Shown: piece after piece, positions 13,203 to 22,966 of the stretch
Position numbering within the stretch: the stretch's first letter is position 1
Layout of the letters: the number at the start of each line of letters is the position of its first letter
NCBI GenBank assembly: GCA_009731375.1
Contig: BJOX01000279.1
Location: 394,662 to 428,587 of the forward strand
Reading direction: 5' to 3'
DNA: 33,926 bases
Origin: Paulinella micropora
Taxonomy: Eukaryota > Cercozoa > Imbricatea > Euglyphida
Notes under the pieces: generated by a model
The model's database searches: none
Seen by the model: the letters and a program-made list of their open reading frames with translations, nothing else
Told to the model about the DNA's origin: nothing
Position numbers and translations under genes: made by a program

Positions 13203-13586
13203 ATGTTTGGCACCGAACATCTGGTGGAGCAGTATCTCGGATTCCTCCTGGCGTGCGTGGCTTCGGTCCTGGTGATACTGATAGTACACCTAGGATTACA
13301 GGCGATCGCGGGAGAAGAGCAACGGCTCCCTCCATCCGCGCGGGATAGTCCGGCGGGAACGACCCCGGCAGCTAGCCCGGTGGCGGACCGGCGTCGCGAA
13401 GCGGAGCAACTGGACGAACCAGACCCATCTGAGGCAGCAAACTTCAGGTGCGGTTACATACATAACTCACCAGAGGGGACACCCCACATCACAATGACCA
13501 CTCCGATCAGCGCAACCTTGGCGGTCCCAATACACCGCTCACACCCGCTCAACCTTCAGGTGGCACAACTCAGGCTAGTGTTGTGA
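13203..13586 (+). CDS. Small membrane-anchored ORF, start of a third coding region
   Basis: 127 codons from ATG. Residues ~10-35 (VEQYLGFLLACVASVLVILI followed by VHLGLQAI) form a clear membrane-spanning helix or signal anchor. The rest is Pro/Ala/Glu-rich and probably disordered. Its end overlaps the next long frame, which opens after a TAA at 13463-13465. The two may have been one protein separated by a frameshift near 13470-13500. Position after integrase is where envelope-like or other accessory genes sit in some Ty3/Gypsy elements. There is no sequence evidence that it is an envelope. Confidence 0.5.
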   Translation: MFGTEHLVEQYLGFLLACVASVLVILIVHLGLQAIAGEEQRLPPSARDSPAGTTPAASPVADRRREAEQLDEPDPSEAANFRCGYIHNSPEGTPHITMTTPISATLAVPIHRSHPLNLQVAQLRLVL

Positions 13587-15739
13587 CCACACCGAAATCC
13601 CCACGGGGAAAAGCTGAAGTCGAGTCAGAGATGTTGACGACCCCTATGAAGTCATCGGCTGACGAGGGGGAGGCACCGACTGAGGACAGCAGTACACCTG
13701 CATCGCAACACACCGATGAGGACGTCGATCCCGAAGGGTTAAACACCCCTCGGCACTCGGGATTTGGGTGGATCCCAGAAGAAGACGAGAGCCTATATTA
13801 TGGCGAAGAATTGAGCCTCACGCGGATGGACGCTAGGGAGGAAGCACGCTTGAGATACTGGGAGAAAGTCGGCGATGAGGATAGACTCAAGCCCGACGCT
13901 TACAGTGACAAGCTGAACCCGCCCGAAGAGAAGCGACCCGATGAGCGGCCACGGCCCATGGATCCGGCGTACCAGCACCACCGATGCCCGCCACCGGAAC
14001 CGACGGCACATTGGGGCAGGGACGAAGTATTCCCCGCGTACTTTCATGCCTCCGATAATATATTCGGAGTATACGGACCGATCGACCGTCCGATATACGC
14101 ATATTCGGAACGGGGCCCGGTACCGCCGCGAACGTGGAGGGTCGTAGCACCCGGAGTGCGTAGGCAATATTGCATCGACACGGAAACGATGTTGAGAGGT
14201 ATGGACCTACACGAGGAGTATCAGAAACCGGTACGTTACGCGTATGACCCACTGACGCGCAGAGTACACCGAATCTACCCACCTTACCCAGATATCAGGA
14301 TGCGGAGCGCAGGCTGCGGCTACAATGTCCGGCGCTCGCACACACAACCAACGAACGAACGTTCCCGTTCACACCGTCTAAGGAGCCGTACCGAATACGA
14401 TTGGTGGGCAACCAGGTTAATTGGGTCCCAGACCCGCACTTGTTTGAGGCAAACCCTCGCAAGGTTAACCTGCCGCCACCAAAGCCTCCATTCGACGAAC
14501 GGGGCTTCTCGGACTACCTTGACAAAGCGAGGTACGAGCCCACCGAACAGGACAACGTCCTGAGGGTACAGTGTGAAGGGTCAAAGAAACGCGGGAGAGG
14601 ATGGGGCCCGAGATGCTCGCGGAGATGGCACCTCACGGAAAGAGCGTACGCGTCACCAGAGCGATACGCGCCTCACCGTTGTCCAGATCACGCATACAAC
14701 AACGACATCGAATTGATATCCTGCGCACAATTACCGCCATGTTTCGGATGGGATGTCCCACACACATAGGGGTTTCGCGACAACCCGTTACCGGGGATCG
14801 CTCGGTACAAGTCGATGGACGAGGACCGAGTGAAATTCACCAAAGCCTTGTTCGAGCAAGCCAAATCGCTGCGAGGATGGGTGGGATTGGAGGACTATCA
14901 GCGAAAACACGCCCTCCGGTTCTATGGCATTTGGAAGGATCCGAGATGTTTGCTTGAACCACACCAGCTCAGAAAGTTGCAGTGGTCGCAGGAAGATATC
15001 AATTCTTACTACAGACTGCTCGAACTTTCGGGTATCCAATTGCCCGAGGAGGTCAAGGCATACCGAGCCTACTACCTTCGGAGTAAACATGACCAACCCT
15101 GGGACCTCAGGGTTGAAGAGAATGTATTCGCGTACTATAGGCAGGTCTTAGGCATACCCAAGCCTCCCCTCCCTATGTAGGCCGCGAGGCATAAGACGAC
15201 GAATACCTGAGCGTTTCCGAGGTGCGGCTCGGCTACGGCAGCAGCATTACGTACGGTTCCAACACGAGCATCGGCTCGCGTGGCTGCTGACGATATACCG
15301 GCAGTTGACGAGGAGCAACGACCCAAAGACATCCCGCATCGCCAACCAGTTAGCCGATCCTGACGAGAACGTTCCGAACACATATCGAGGCCGCGTGAGA
15401 GGCTTCGAACAATGGATCGAACGATTCAGGGCACAGGACGCACTGGGTTAAGGTTGGGACAGACTTGTCCAAGCCGATGAGTTCCGATGGCACAGAATAA
15501 CTCAACGGTTGTATTATATCTACCACTTTCGACGCGAGTGGCCGTACTGGAGGCAACAGTACGAATACCAGCTGGGGCGGATCATTGGTCAATTCGCCCC
15601 AGTCATAAGGTGTATCGTGCCACAGCATTCGGAAGTCGGAGAAGACTTGATCTGGTCGGAAGCGAGGGCTTTGAAAGAAAGCCTGGATCAGGAATTAGAC
15701 ATGCCAGCGGAAGACCAACCCGCAGTGACATGGAGGTAG
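13490..15739 (+). pseudogene. Decayed third coding region of the Ty3 element
   Basis: One protein-like trail runs through several frames: 13490 to about 14300, then about 14300-14570 (contains NWVPDPHLFEANPRKVNLP), then 14815-15180 (ALFEQAKSLRGWVGLEDYQR), then about 15190-15739 with a single TAA at 15449-15451. All pieces are charged and Tyr/Trp/Pro-rich, with codon use similar to the element's other ORFs. The start is rich in TP repeats (NTPLTP, TTPKSP, LTTPMKS). I recognise no family. Breaks at about 14300, 14570-14810, 15180 and 15449 make it a pseudogene in this copy. Confidence 0.5.
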
Positions 15740-16012
15740 CAACCATCATCACCGTCCAGCGAAGAGGAGTTCATAAACTCCCTCGAGGAAGTATACCTCG
15801 ACGAATAAGCGTGGACGCGTTTTGAGACCCAGCCAACTTGATGGGTTGTATATATTTTTAGACACTTCTACCTTCGCCACAGCGAAGTAGATACTTGCCA
15901 AACAAACAACGCCGAACACGCCAACGGCACCCTTGACACTGGCATAGCGCCCGTTCATCCCTATGATGGATGAGGATGCACGGGGGTATTGAACAATTGA
16001 GATCAATGCCTC
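15740..16012 (+). other. Spacer after the third coding region
   Basis: No gene seen. It lies between the last broken frame and the structured tandem repeats. Confidence 0.5.
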
Positions 16013-16365
16013 CCTGTATTCTCGGGATCACAGATCCTTCGGACGGACTAGGGCCGAGACATGTGCTAGGGACGCGGAACCTTAGAATTGCTCGGAAATC
16101 TGCTTCAGATCAAATGCAGACTGCCCAGTAATTTTCGGATCACAGATCCTTAAGACAGGGAATGGGGGACGCGGAACATTAGAATTGCTCGGAGATATGC
16201 AACAGATCGGATGCATACCGCCCAGTAATCCTCGGATCACAGATCCCTCGGACGGAGTGGAGCCGAGGCAGGGGATGGGGACGCGGGATACTTAGAATTG
16301 CTCGGAGATTTGCTTCAGATCCGATGCAAATCGCCTAGTAATGCTAGGATTATAGATCCGAAGGG
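16013..16365 (+). repeat. Tandem repeats of a structured ~100-115 bp unit
   Basis: Three full units (about 16017-16129, 16130-16228, 16229-16341) and a partial fourth. Each begins near 'CTCGGATCACAGATCC' and includes GGGACGCGG and TTAGAATTGCTCGG. Each has an inverted repeat GGAT-N5-ATCC. Each also has a second stem around a 12-base loop: TCTGC/GCAGA, TATGC/GCATA and GATTTGC/GCAAATC. The paired bases change together between units, which suggests an RNA fold. Units 1 and 3 have an extra TCGG/CCGA stem. Confidence 0.75.
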
Positions 16366-16511
16366 TGAACCCATGCCACCAGAGCTGTTGCAAGTGCTGC
16401 CGACCCTCAACCTCGGGAAGTTTGAGGCGCGGTTGCAAATGCGGGTCAGAGACCCGGGAAAGCATGGAGGAAGGAAACGGCCAAAGGATGGTTTGACAGC
16501 GACATGATCAG

Positions 16512-16640
16512 ACCGTTGTACGTCTATGGCAGATCGCCATAGAAGAGGGGGAGGAGATAGTTCAAAATTCAAATTCAAATTTGAACTCGAAAATCTCCAA
16601 ACTCAAATTTGTATTTTGTAAGCACCGGACGTACAACGGT
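16512..16640 (+). repeat. Long-range inverted repeat near the 3' LTR
   Basis: A 13-bp arm, ACCGTTGTACGTC (16512-16524), is perfectly complementary to GACGTACAACGGT (16628-16640). Inside lie a hairpin TATGGC-N5-GCCATA directly after the left arm and a CAAATT/AATTTG-rich stretch. It could fold as a compact 3' RNA domain upstream of the polypurine tract. Confidence 0.7.
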
Positions 16641-16795
16641 GATGAAGAGCAAAAACTTAGCGGTCACTCAAGCTACTCAATGGGTTGTCTCTCTACAGGA
16701 GCCGATCACCCATGAGGAAATAAACCCGGAAAGTGCGCTCTCATTTGCAGATATTTACCAATCTACCCCTATTTACTACGGTTCCCGTATAAGAC

Positions 16796-16807
16796 GGGGA
16801 GGGGGGA
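16796..16807 (+). promoter_or_regulatory. Polypurine tract of the Ty3 element
   Basis: Twelve purines (GGGGAGGGGGGA) ending two bases before the TG of the 3' LTR. This is the expected place for the plus-strand primer of reverse transcription. Confidence 0.8.
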
Positions 16808-16808
16808 T

Positions 16809-17231
16809 TGTAGGCGCAGATAGGTAAATATGCGACCTTTTCTTATACCCCTATACACAGTGATGTATAGAAGAGCTATATCTCTTTAGGATCTAGTTAT
16901 ATCCGTTTTTATTTATATACTTTTTGAGCCAGTTATTATTTTTGTATATTTTTTGAGCCTTTTGTTTTTGAGCCGGTTGAAAACGATAATATTACGATTC
17001 ATAACCGGTACTACTTTTTTAAGCCGTATAACATTATCGTTAGGGGTGACACTGGGAAATGCCTCTCTTTTTCCTTTTGTTGCTTGGCTCTGACAGTCTC
17101 CTACATTTTCCGCCATACTGGTTTCCTCTCTTTACAGAGGAGGAAGATTAGGTTATTTTCAGAGTGCTGTGGAAGTTGGAAGGATTAATACCCCGGCTTA
17201 CAATAAATAATATCTTTGATTATAACCGACA
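16809..17231 (+). repeat. 3' LTR of the Ty3 element
   Basis: Aligns with 3654-4054 from TGTAGGCGC to about CGACA. It contains an extra ~45 bp with repeated TTTTGAGCC and lacks several short stretches of the 5' copy, showing divergence since insertion. Confidence 0.85.
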
Positions 17232-17673
17232 AAAAAACATGCCCACAAGACGAAAATATGCCATATTTTTCAAGTTTCAGCTCGTGCTGGAAAAAAACCT
17301 GACTACAAACAACGACTGGAAAGAAGAAATGAAGGGACAAAAAGCGTGACAAGGTTGTTTGTGCAAAAACTCGTGAGTCAAGATTGAAGAAGGGTAGCTT
17401 GGAAACAGGTCAAGTTGTAAAAGCCAACCGGTGAGGTGCTGCGAAAACGGAAAGCGAACCCTTCCCATGGGACAAACACAGAAATCCGAAGCATGAATTT
17501 CCATGAAACAAAAATATGTCATATTTTTGAAGTTTAATGATTACAAAAACTTGCAGCGATGACCGGTTGGCAACAATGAACGAAGCTAAGAATGCCCGAA
17601 AACCCTAAATCCGAACCGAAGACCGGAACAACCATCATCAAAGCTGTCAATGTAAACTAAAAAACAACGTGCA
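17232..17673. other. Region with two intronic-type palindromes
   Basis: Lies downstream of the minus-strand gene's last visible stop. It contains the palindromic element at 17253-17270 (centre C) and 17510-17528 (centre T). These may mark introns of further 3' exons or of a 3' UTR. I cannot define exons here. Confidence 0.4.
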
Positions 17674-18726
17674 CTACATTGTGTTCTCCTGGGAGGAAGA
17701 AGAAGCCCCCGACTGAATGTCCTCAGAAAACCGAAGCTTCCATGTGAACGCCCGGGCGCCACGTGCAGCTCTGCGCTCAGGAGGCTTCAAAGACTGCTGC
17801 ACTGACTCGGAGGCGACAGTGGATGCTGATTCTGTAAATTGGGACACATCACTGTCAGAACTGTCGGAAGTGTCTCCAGCTTCGCTCTGTGCCATGCCGT
17901 CAGTGTCCTCGCCGTCAGAAGCAGGTGCCTCACCTCGGCGGCGTCTTCGGCGAGGGCGAGGCAAAATGCGGTTCTGGGATGAATGTGCCTTGCCATCCGG
18001 CAGTCCATCCCCAGAAGACATGGAGGACGATGCACTACTGAGACTAATGACACCTGACTCCGCACGGGCCAAATCAACGCTTTCGTCTGGATCATCAACG
18101 AGTCCGTCTTCAATGGCGGCACGAACAGTCACCAGCCAGTCCAGAACAGTCAGTCGACGACACCGATCCACGTTTTGAGCAAACTTCGGCAACACATCAT
18201 TCATGACCTCGACCTTGAGATCGAACGCAACAAGTCTTTGTTTCATGTCTTCTTTACCCAGTCAAGGGAAGCCCCGGCTGGGTACATTCTCGCACGGTCA
18301 TGAACAATGTCCTCGATCAGATCCGACAAGAAGTTGTAAGCAATCTTGACTTCCTCACCGCGAGGGTCGATCTTTTGGCCTTGGGACTCAAAAGGAGGCG
18401 CAACATTGCCACGACTGTGAGTTACCAGCAACAGGGTCTGCTCGACGTGCTGGACGTCGAATCGCATGGGGTCTGTGAGAGTGCCTCGCTACAGTGCTGA
18501 GGTTTGCTTCGCAACGCTCTTCAGAAAAGATCCGAGGGTCGTGACAAGAAGCCCTCCACGCCGGATGCTGGTAGCGCCTCCAGTAGTTGAGAGTCAGAAG
18601 GTGCAGGCACAAAACGTGCGAGTACTCGTTAGCTCTGAAGTGGAGAAGGACATGGAGGGCGCGATGCAAGTAAGCAAAAATCTGATCAGGCATGTTCTCC
18701 CTGATCACGCAGCCGAGATCTTGGGC
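17674..18726 (-). CDS. C-terminal exons of large unknown minus-strand gene
   Basis: Read right to left. After the acceptor TTTCAG at 18727 the protein runs AQDLGCVIRENMPDQIFAYL and then YSHVLCLHLLTLNYWRRYQH. It changes frame near 18480, continues as MRFDVQHVEQTLLLVTHSRG to about 18246, and changes frame again at an ATGA overlap into MKQRLVAFDLKVEVMNDVLP. The end is a Ser/Asp/Arg-rich disordered tail, with the stop at 17674. The frame changes may be hidden introns (one possible acceptor, CACTGTAG, lies near 18496), sequence errors or decay. I do not recognise the family. Confidence 0.55.
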
Positions 18727-18760
18727 CTGAAACACAAAGAAGAAAAATATGACATATGTT

Positions 18761-18765
18761 CAAAC
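18761..18765. repeat. Target-site duplication, left copy
   Basis: CAAAC immediately before the 5' LTR, repeated at 25334-25338 immediately after the 3' LTR. Five bases is the usual Copia duplication. A sixth base, C, also matches. Confidence 0.85.
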
Positions 18766-19051
18766 CTTTACAGTAAATTAGCGGTTAGATCATTTCTGAC
18801 GGCAGTTACTTTCCTGTTATTCTTGATAGGACTGATTAGTATTGCCAATTAGATAAGTATGGACAATAATATTATTAATTGGTTGTAACAGAACAATTAC
18901 AGCTGTCAGCCAGTCGTGTGCCTAACTATACCAGTGCTTAGTTGGCGGTAAAAAGTTCTTCTCAGTAAAACTTTCACAACCTGATCATCTGCGATCCACT
19001 TAAGCGTCCCGGTCCTCTGACAACTTCACTACCGGCGATTATATTACATTG
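18766..19051 (+). repeat. 5' LTR of the Copia element
   Basis: Begins CTTTACAGTAAATTAG, ends ATTATATTACATTG. Nearly identical to 25039-25333. It lacks the common TG...CA ends, but the flanking duplication fixes the borders. Confidence 0.92.
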
Positions 19052-19063
19052 TGTTATGAGTTC
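19052..19063 (+). promoter_or_regulatory. Candidate initiator-Met primer site overlapping the Gag start
   Basis: TGTTATGAG directly after the LTR resembles TGGTATCAGAG, the common Copia site for initiator tRNA-Met (7 of the first 9 bases). The Gag ATG at 19056 lies inside it. Confidence 0.45.
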
Positions 19064-20401
19064 TTCTGCTACTACCAGAGAAAAGGACGCGGTGACTACG
19101 ATCCTGCAAGGAAAAGCGCCGGCGTTCATCGATGGTATTAAGGAGCGGAGCTGGGACGACTGGTTTGCGCAGGTGCGGGTTGACTTGAGTTCGGTGGAAT
19201 GCTGGGAATACGTGGCTCCCCTGCAAGATGTTCTATTCTGGAGATCGGAGGTGGAGGCGGAGTTGAAGGCTGCTGCTCCTGGAGCGCCCCGCAAACGCAG
19301 CCTACGGTGACCCAGAGGAGGAGAAGAAACCGGATCCAAGGGCCGAGAGACGGGGGAGAGATGCAAAACCGGAGCCAGCCGGTTGTGAACCTCACTATGG
19401 TTCAGCGCCGCAAGATACTTGCCAGAAGGGCACAGATATTTATGTGGCTATACAAGGCCCTGGAGTATGGGTCGCCGGCCGAAAGGATTGTCCGTCAGCT
19501 AGTACGGGAGCCTACGCTACGACCGGAGGAATTGATAAACGTGCTACGGCAGCGGTACCAGGGTACTGAAGTCCACCAGATGCAAAAGAGAAACAATTTA
19601 GTTAGCAACTGGCAGTTCAATACTAAGGATGACATGATGGCGCAACTTCGCGACTTCAACACGCACTGTGACTTCCTTGAGGATCACGGGGAACCGGTTG
19701 GACTTGGCCTACAGATGCAGTTCATAAAGACTGCGTTGTCTAAATGTGCGGACAAGCATCTTTAGAAGCCGTTCCTCGACGCGCAGGTCACCGAGCCGTC
19801 GCGGGACTGGGACGCCTTTGAGCAGGCCTTCCAAAGGCGAGCAATTGCCAACGAGGCGCACCGATCGACAAGCAAGGACGCTGCGATGTGGGCTGGACAA
19901 CAGGAGGGCAAGGTTGGCAAGGGTCGTCCGAAGCTCGAATGCTACAACTGCTCGAAGGAACAGAAGTATTTTCGCTGCATGGAGAAATGCAGGATACCTG
20001 GCCATGATCATGTCGGCAAAAGCTGCCCAACGCTGAAGGATCGCTACCGCAAGAAATTTCCCAAGGCAGAGAAGCCGCAGAAAGAAACGGCGAAAGACAA
20101 GGGCGGAAAAGAACAAGGACGGAAGGCTCAGGGTGCCGCGAAGTCCCCCCCCGCCACGGCCGTGTCTTGCATGGCTCTGCAACAAAAAGAGTGGAGACAA
20201 GAAGTGATGGATCCTGTTCCAAGAGGTGTCGTCAACGATGATGTCTACCTTGTGCCGGCGGCAGATGGGTCGGGGCTGCGGCCGGCGTCTACGGGAGGGA
20301 AGCAAGCGACGGGGCATGCTTACATGGCACAGAAGGCGACACCTTTCATGTACATTGGCCCGACGAAGAGATACCTAATGAGACCAGGAATGGCAAGGTA
20401 A
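19056..20401 (+). pseudogene. gag: Copia Gag, broken
   Basis: Starts MSSSATTREKDAVTTILQGK. The first frame ends at 19310 (TGA). A second frame (19199-19765) carries the capsid-type stretch with AERIVRQLV, RPEELINVLRQRYQG and NTHCDFLEDHGEPVGLG. One in-frame TAG at 19763 separates it from a tail (to 20401) with CYNC...CMEKCRIPGHDHVGKSCP, a variant zinc knuckle, and a Lys-rich region. The layout fits a Copia Gag (capsid then nucleocapsid) with one frame change and one stop. Confidence 0.75.
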
Positions 20402-20465
20402 ATGTTGCCGATTTTCGAACTGTGTTCAACAATGCACAAAGACCCCCGGAGCTACACTTGTCAGG

Positions 20466-21011
20466 ATGTGGTGCTACAACATACGTGTGACCCCGGACGA
20501 TTGGGAGCACTGGGCGATGGGGTTGGAGGACAACGAACCCTGTGACAAAGAAACGCACATGCCACCGGAATGCGAAAACTGCAGCGTTACGCAAGTAAAA
20601 GGGCAAAAGTGGTGTTCGAGATGCAAAGTGGTGGCTTACTGCAACAAGACATGCCAGAAGATGGATTGGCCACGGCATAATGAATTCTGCAACTGGACCC
20701 AGAATGAAGGGAAGGAGAAGTGGCTGCAGGCTGGCGATCGCAGCTCGGCGGAAGCCCGCGGACTGGGGCCCCATGGCTCGACCGTTACGAGGATGAAGGG
20801 AGACCTAGCGTACAAGAGGCTGATGAGATATTGTCATGTTGTTCCGCAAGAGGGAGAGCAGGCGAAAGCGCTACAGCCGAGGTACAATGATCTACTGATG
20901 TTGGCTGGCCCGCCTGAAGCTGCCAAGGAATACTTGGACGTCAGTTGGGGCATTGCAAGACGCGAAACGAAACGCGCAAACGGAAACGGAGCATACCTTG
21001 CTGCGGGCTAA
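20466..21011 (+). CDS. MYND zinc finger segment within the Copia polyprotein
   Basis: Contains CENC, CSRC, YCNKTC and QKMDWPRHNEFC in order. This is the full CxxC-CxxC-YCxxxCQ-W-H-C pattern of the MYND finger, a domain that normally binds proline-rich peptides in transcriptional regulators and SMYD methyltransferases. It lies between the nucleocapsid and protease of the element and shares the protease frame, but TAA at ~21009 and an intervening different frame separate the two. The ATG at 20466 is only the first Met in frame. All metal ligands are intact although surrounding frames are broken. Confidence 0.8.
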   Translation: MWCYNIRVTPDDWEHWAMGLEDNEPCDKETHMPPECENCSVTQVKGQKWCSRCKVVAYCNKTCQKMDWPRHNEFCNWTQNEGKEKWLQAGDRSSAEARGLGPHGSTVTRMKGDLAYKRLMRYCHVVPQEGEQAKALQPRYNDLLMLAGPPEAAKEYLDVSWGIARRETKRANGNGAYLAAG

Positions 21012-21407
21012 GGAACGTTTCTTCCCGTGGGCATACCAACTGGCAGCGCTGGAGGAGGTGAAGAAGGCGGCAATTTTACGTCGTCGCGCTACGCAAAATA
21101 CATCTGCACCCGGTCGACAGGGTGTGGAGGGAAGTGCAGAGGTACCTGAAGCAGGGGGAGCGTTGAGGCTGAGTGAAGGAGGCGTGAACGAGCCTACGAA
21201 CGAAGCAAGAAGAGTAGGGCAATGGGACGAGTTGAAAACCGTCATTACGCTCGAGAACAAAGAAAACGCGAACCTGCGACGGGATTCGGTGCCTAGAGAT
21301 GCGACAGGGGGAGTTGCTGACGAGGAAGAGAGGAAGCCGCCAGGGACACCACCTGCTCATGAAGAGGGCAATGAGAATCCTGGTAACAGCGCAGCGGATA
21401 CGGATCA

Positions 21408-21923
21408 GTGCGAGGCTGGACCTGGGAGCAGCGGAAACCAGGCGGGTCGGGTCGGGAACCTGCATCTGACATGGCCGATGGGGCAAAGGGGGAGCAGGAC
21501 CTGTACACTGTGTACCTGGACTTGGGGTCGGCACAACACCTGGTGCCAATGCAAGATGCGCTGGAAACGGTGCAGGACGATAGCCCCATGGTGGTTAGGG
21601 GTATCTCAGGCGCAACACCAACGGGATCAAAGGGAGGCACTTCGTTCCTGGGTGTGAACAGCGAAGGAAATGCTCAGGAAGTTGAGATGAACGAGGCCTA
21701 TGTTTTGCCGACCTTGGACCGGACGCTGTTTTCCGCTGGACGCCTACAACGCGCAGGGTTCCCAATAGTGATGCAAGAAGACGAATTCTTCGTTACCAGA
21801 AGACGAATTGAAGTGGAGAAACGGGACAAGGTGCTCATTGGCAACTTCGATTCCGAGTCCTGTCAATATACATTTGAGACAGTAGCGCCCCCTGGATGGA
21901 AGATCCTCCTTTGTGCTTCGTAG
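21408..21923 (+). pseudogene. Copia aspartic protease
   Basis: YTVYLDLGSAQHLVP corresponds to the family's LDSGAS.H active-site segment, with D kept and DSG changed to DLG. It is followed by VVRGISGATPTGSKGG and by AYVLPTLDRTLFSAGRLQRAG, which matches the family's 'L..VLYVP.L..NLLSVG.L...G'. The preceding linker (20953-21400, different frame) is acidic and low-complexity. The frame ends at 21921-21923, before the integrase. Confidence 0.7.
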
Positions 21924-22021
21924 TCAATCCATTTTGCTTCACTGCCTTGCCATGGTCTCGCCAAAGTGGAATATCTCATTAATCTCTTTCATGTCGACCT
22001 GTGGCAGGCTGCATACTTGTT

Positions 22022-22966
22022 ACAGTAGACCAAAACGCAGCATTGCATCCCGGGTAAGGCTGGCATTCCTTCCTTTCTTTAGTGGCGAAGTGTACGTGTA
22101 TGGCTTGTGCAACGACAAAGATTAGAAAGCATGCATCGTTCGTTGGGGCATCATTGACGCTGCGCAATGAAGTGGGAGAAGATTGGAGTGCGGACGGGAC
22201 TGGACGCATTACGTTTTCATTGTATGGGAAGACTCCCTACTTCTTACTCTCCGTTGAGAACGTCTCAGGATTTCTCAGAGGCAAATGGAACCCCACTAGG
22301 GCCTCTGAACTAGCTCTACAGCAACTAACAGAGGTCCAAGTATGGTCCAAGACCCAGACGGGGAGATCGATGAAGCAGTTCAGGACCGACAAGGAATGGA
22401 TTGCTCGAGCTGTCAAAGGATACCTGGCTAGCATTGGTGTGGAGCAACGACTGCCCGTGCGAGCAGACCCCAACAAGGACGCCTACGCGGAAGCGGGGAT
22501 AAAGATTGTGTTTTCCTTGGCAGCTACGCTACTCACGGCGAGAAGTGTACCGGTTTACTTCCTGCCGTTGGCAGTCGACTATGCTGTGTTTCTTCTAAAC
22601 ATGCAAGGAAGAGCAGGGGCAAAAACGTCGCGACACGCGGCGTGCTACAAGAGGCCTGCACCGCATCATTCAATCCTGAAGCCATTTGGGTGCCTTTGTG
22701 TCTTGTACAAAGGAGGCAAGAAGGGACAAGAAAAGGGGAAACCAGGTGTGTTTATGGGAGTGAACACGGAGGAGTCATCGTATAGAGTGTGGAGCTACTA
22801 TGACAGCAAGATGGTCACTACGGCAGACATGGTGGTTGGCCTACGCTATACCCTCAAGGAAAAATGGCGGGATCAATGCAACACTCGTTCCAAACTGCCA
22901 CACCGACTTTGGAAAAAAAGGCGACAAAAAGGACGGGTTTACCGGCAAATTTTTCACTCAAAGTGA
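22022..22966 (+). pseudogene. Copia integrase
   Basis: CMACATTKIRKHASF is the end of the zinc module; its His half upstream (21930-22080) is frame-broken. The core has D in DWSADGTG, D in FRTDKEWIARAVKGYLASIG and E in DAYAEAGIKIV, consistent with a DDE catalytic set. The C-terminus has FGCLCVLYKGGKKGQEKGKP and GVFMGVNTEESSYRVWSYYD, typical of Copia integrases. Confidence 0.8.

Larger units (their letters stand above)
3654..17231 (+). mobile_element. Large decayed Ty3/Gypsy-type LTR retrotransposon
   Basis: Both ends carry a ~0.4 kb direct repeat beginning TGTAGGCGC and ending near CGACA. A TGG-starting primer-binding-site candidate follows the 5' LTR, and a 12-purine tract precedes the 3' LTR. 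Internal order is leader, ORF1, RT-RNase H, integrase, third coding region, structured repeats, which is RT before IN as in Ty3/Gypsy. The length of about 13.6 kb is more than twice that of typical elements. LTR copies differ by indels, and several frames are broken, so this copy is old and probably inactive. Target duplication is uncertain: AAAAC flanks on the left, and the same letters occur just inside the right flank. Confidence 0.85.

Noticed and set aside
16298-16507. 69-codon frame over the end of the structured repeats
   Set aside because: Its start lies within the tandem repeat array, and stem conservation explains the sequence better than coding.
17717-18178. 153-codon plus-strand frame opposite the Ser/Asp/Arg-rich tail
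   Set aside because: Mirror of the minus-strand exon. The minus strand has the continuous gene and the in-phase splice joints.
20440-20500. Second protease-like motif LHLSGCGATTYV before the MYND finger
   Set aside because: It lacks the catalytic Asp, and the complete protease pattern is at 21408-21923. Possibly a remnant, but not supportable.
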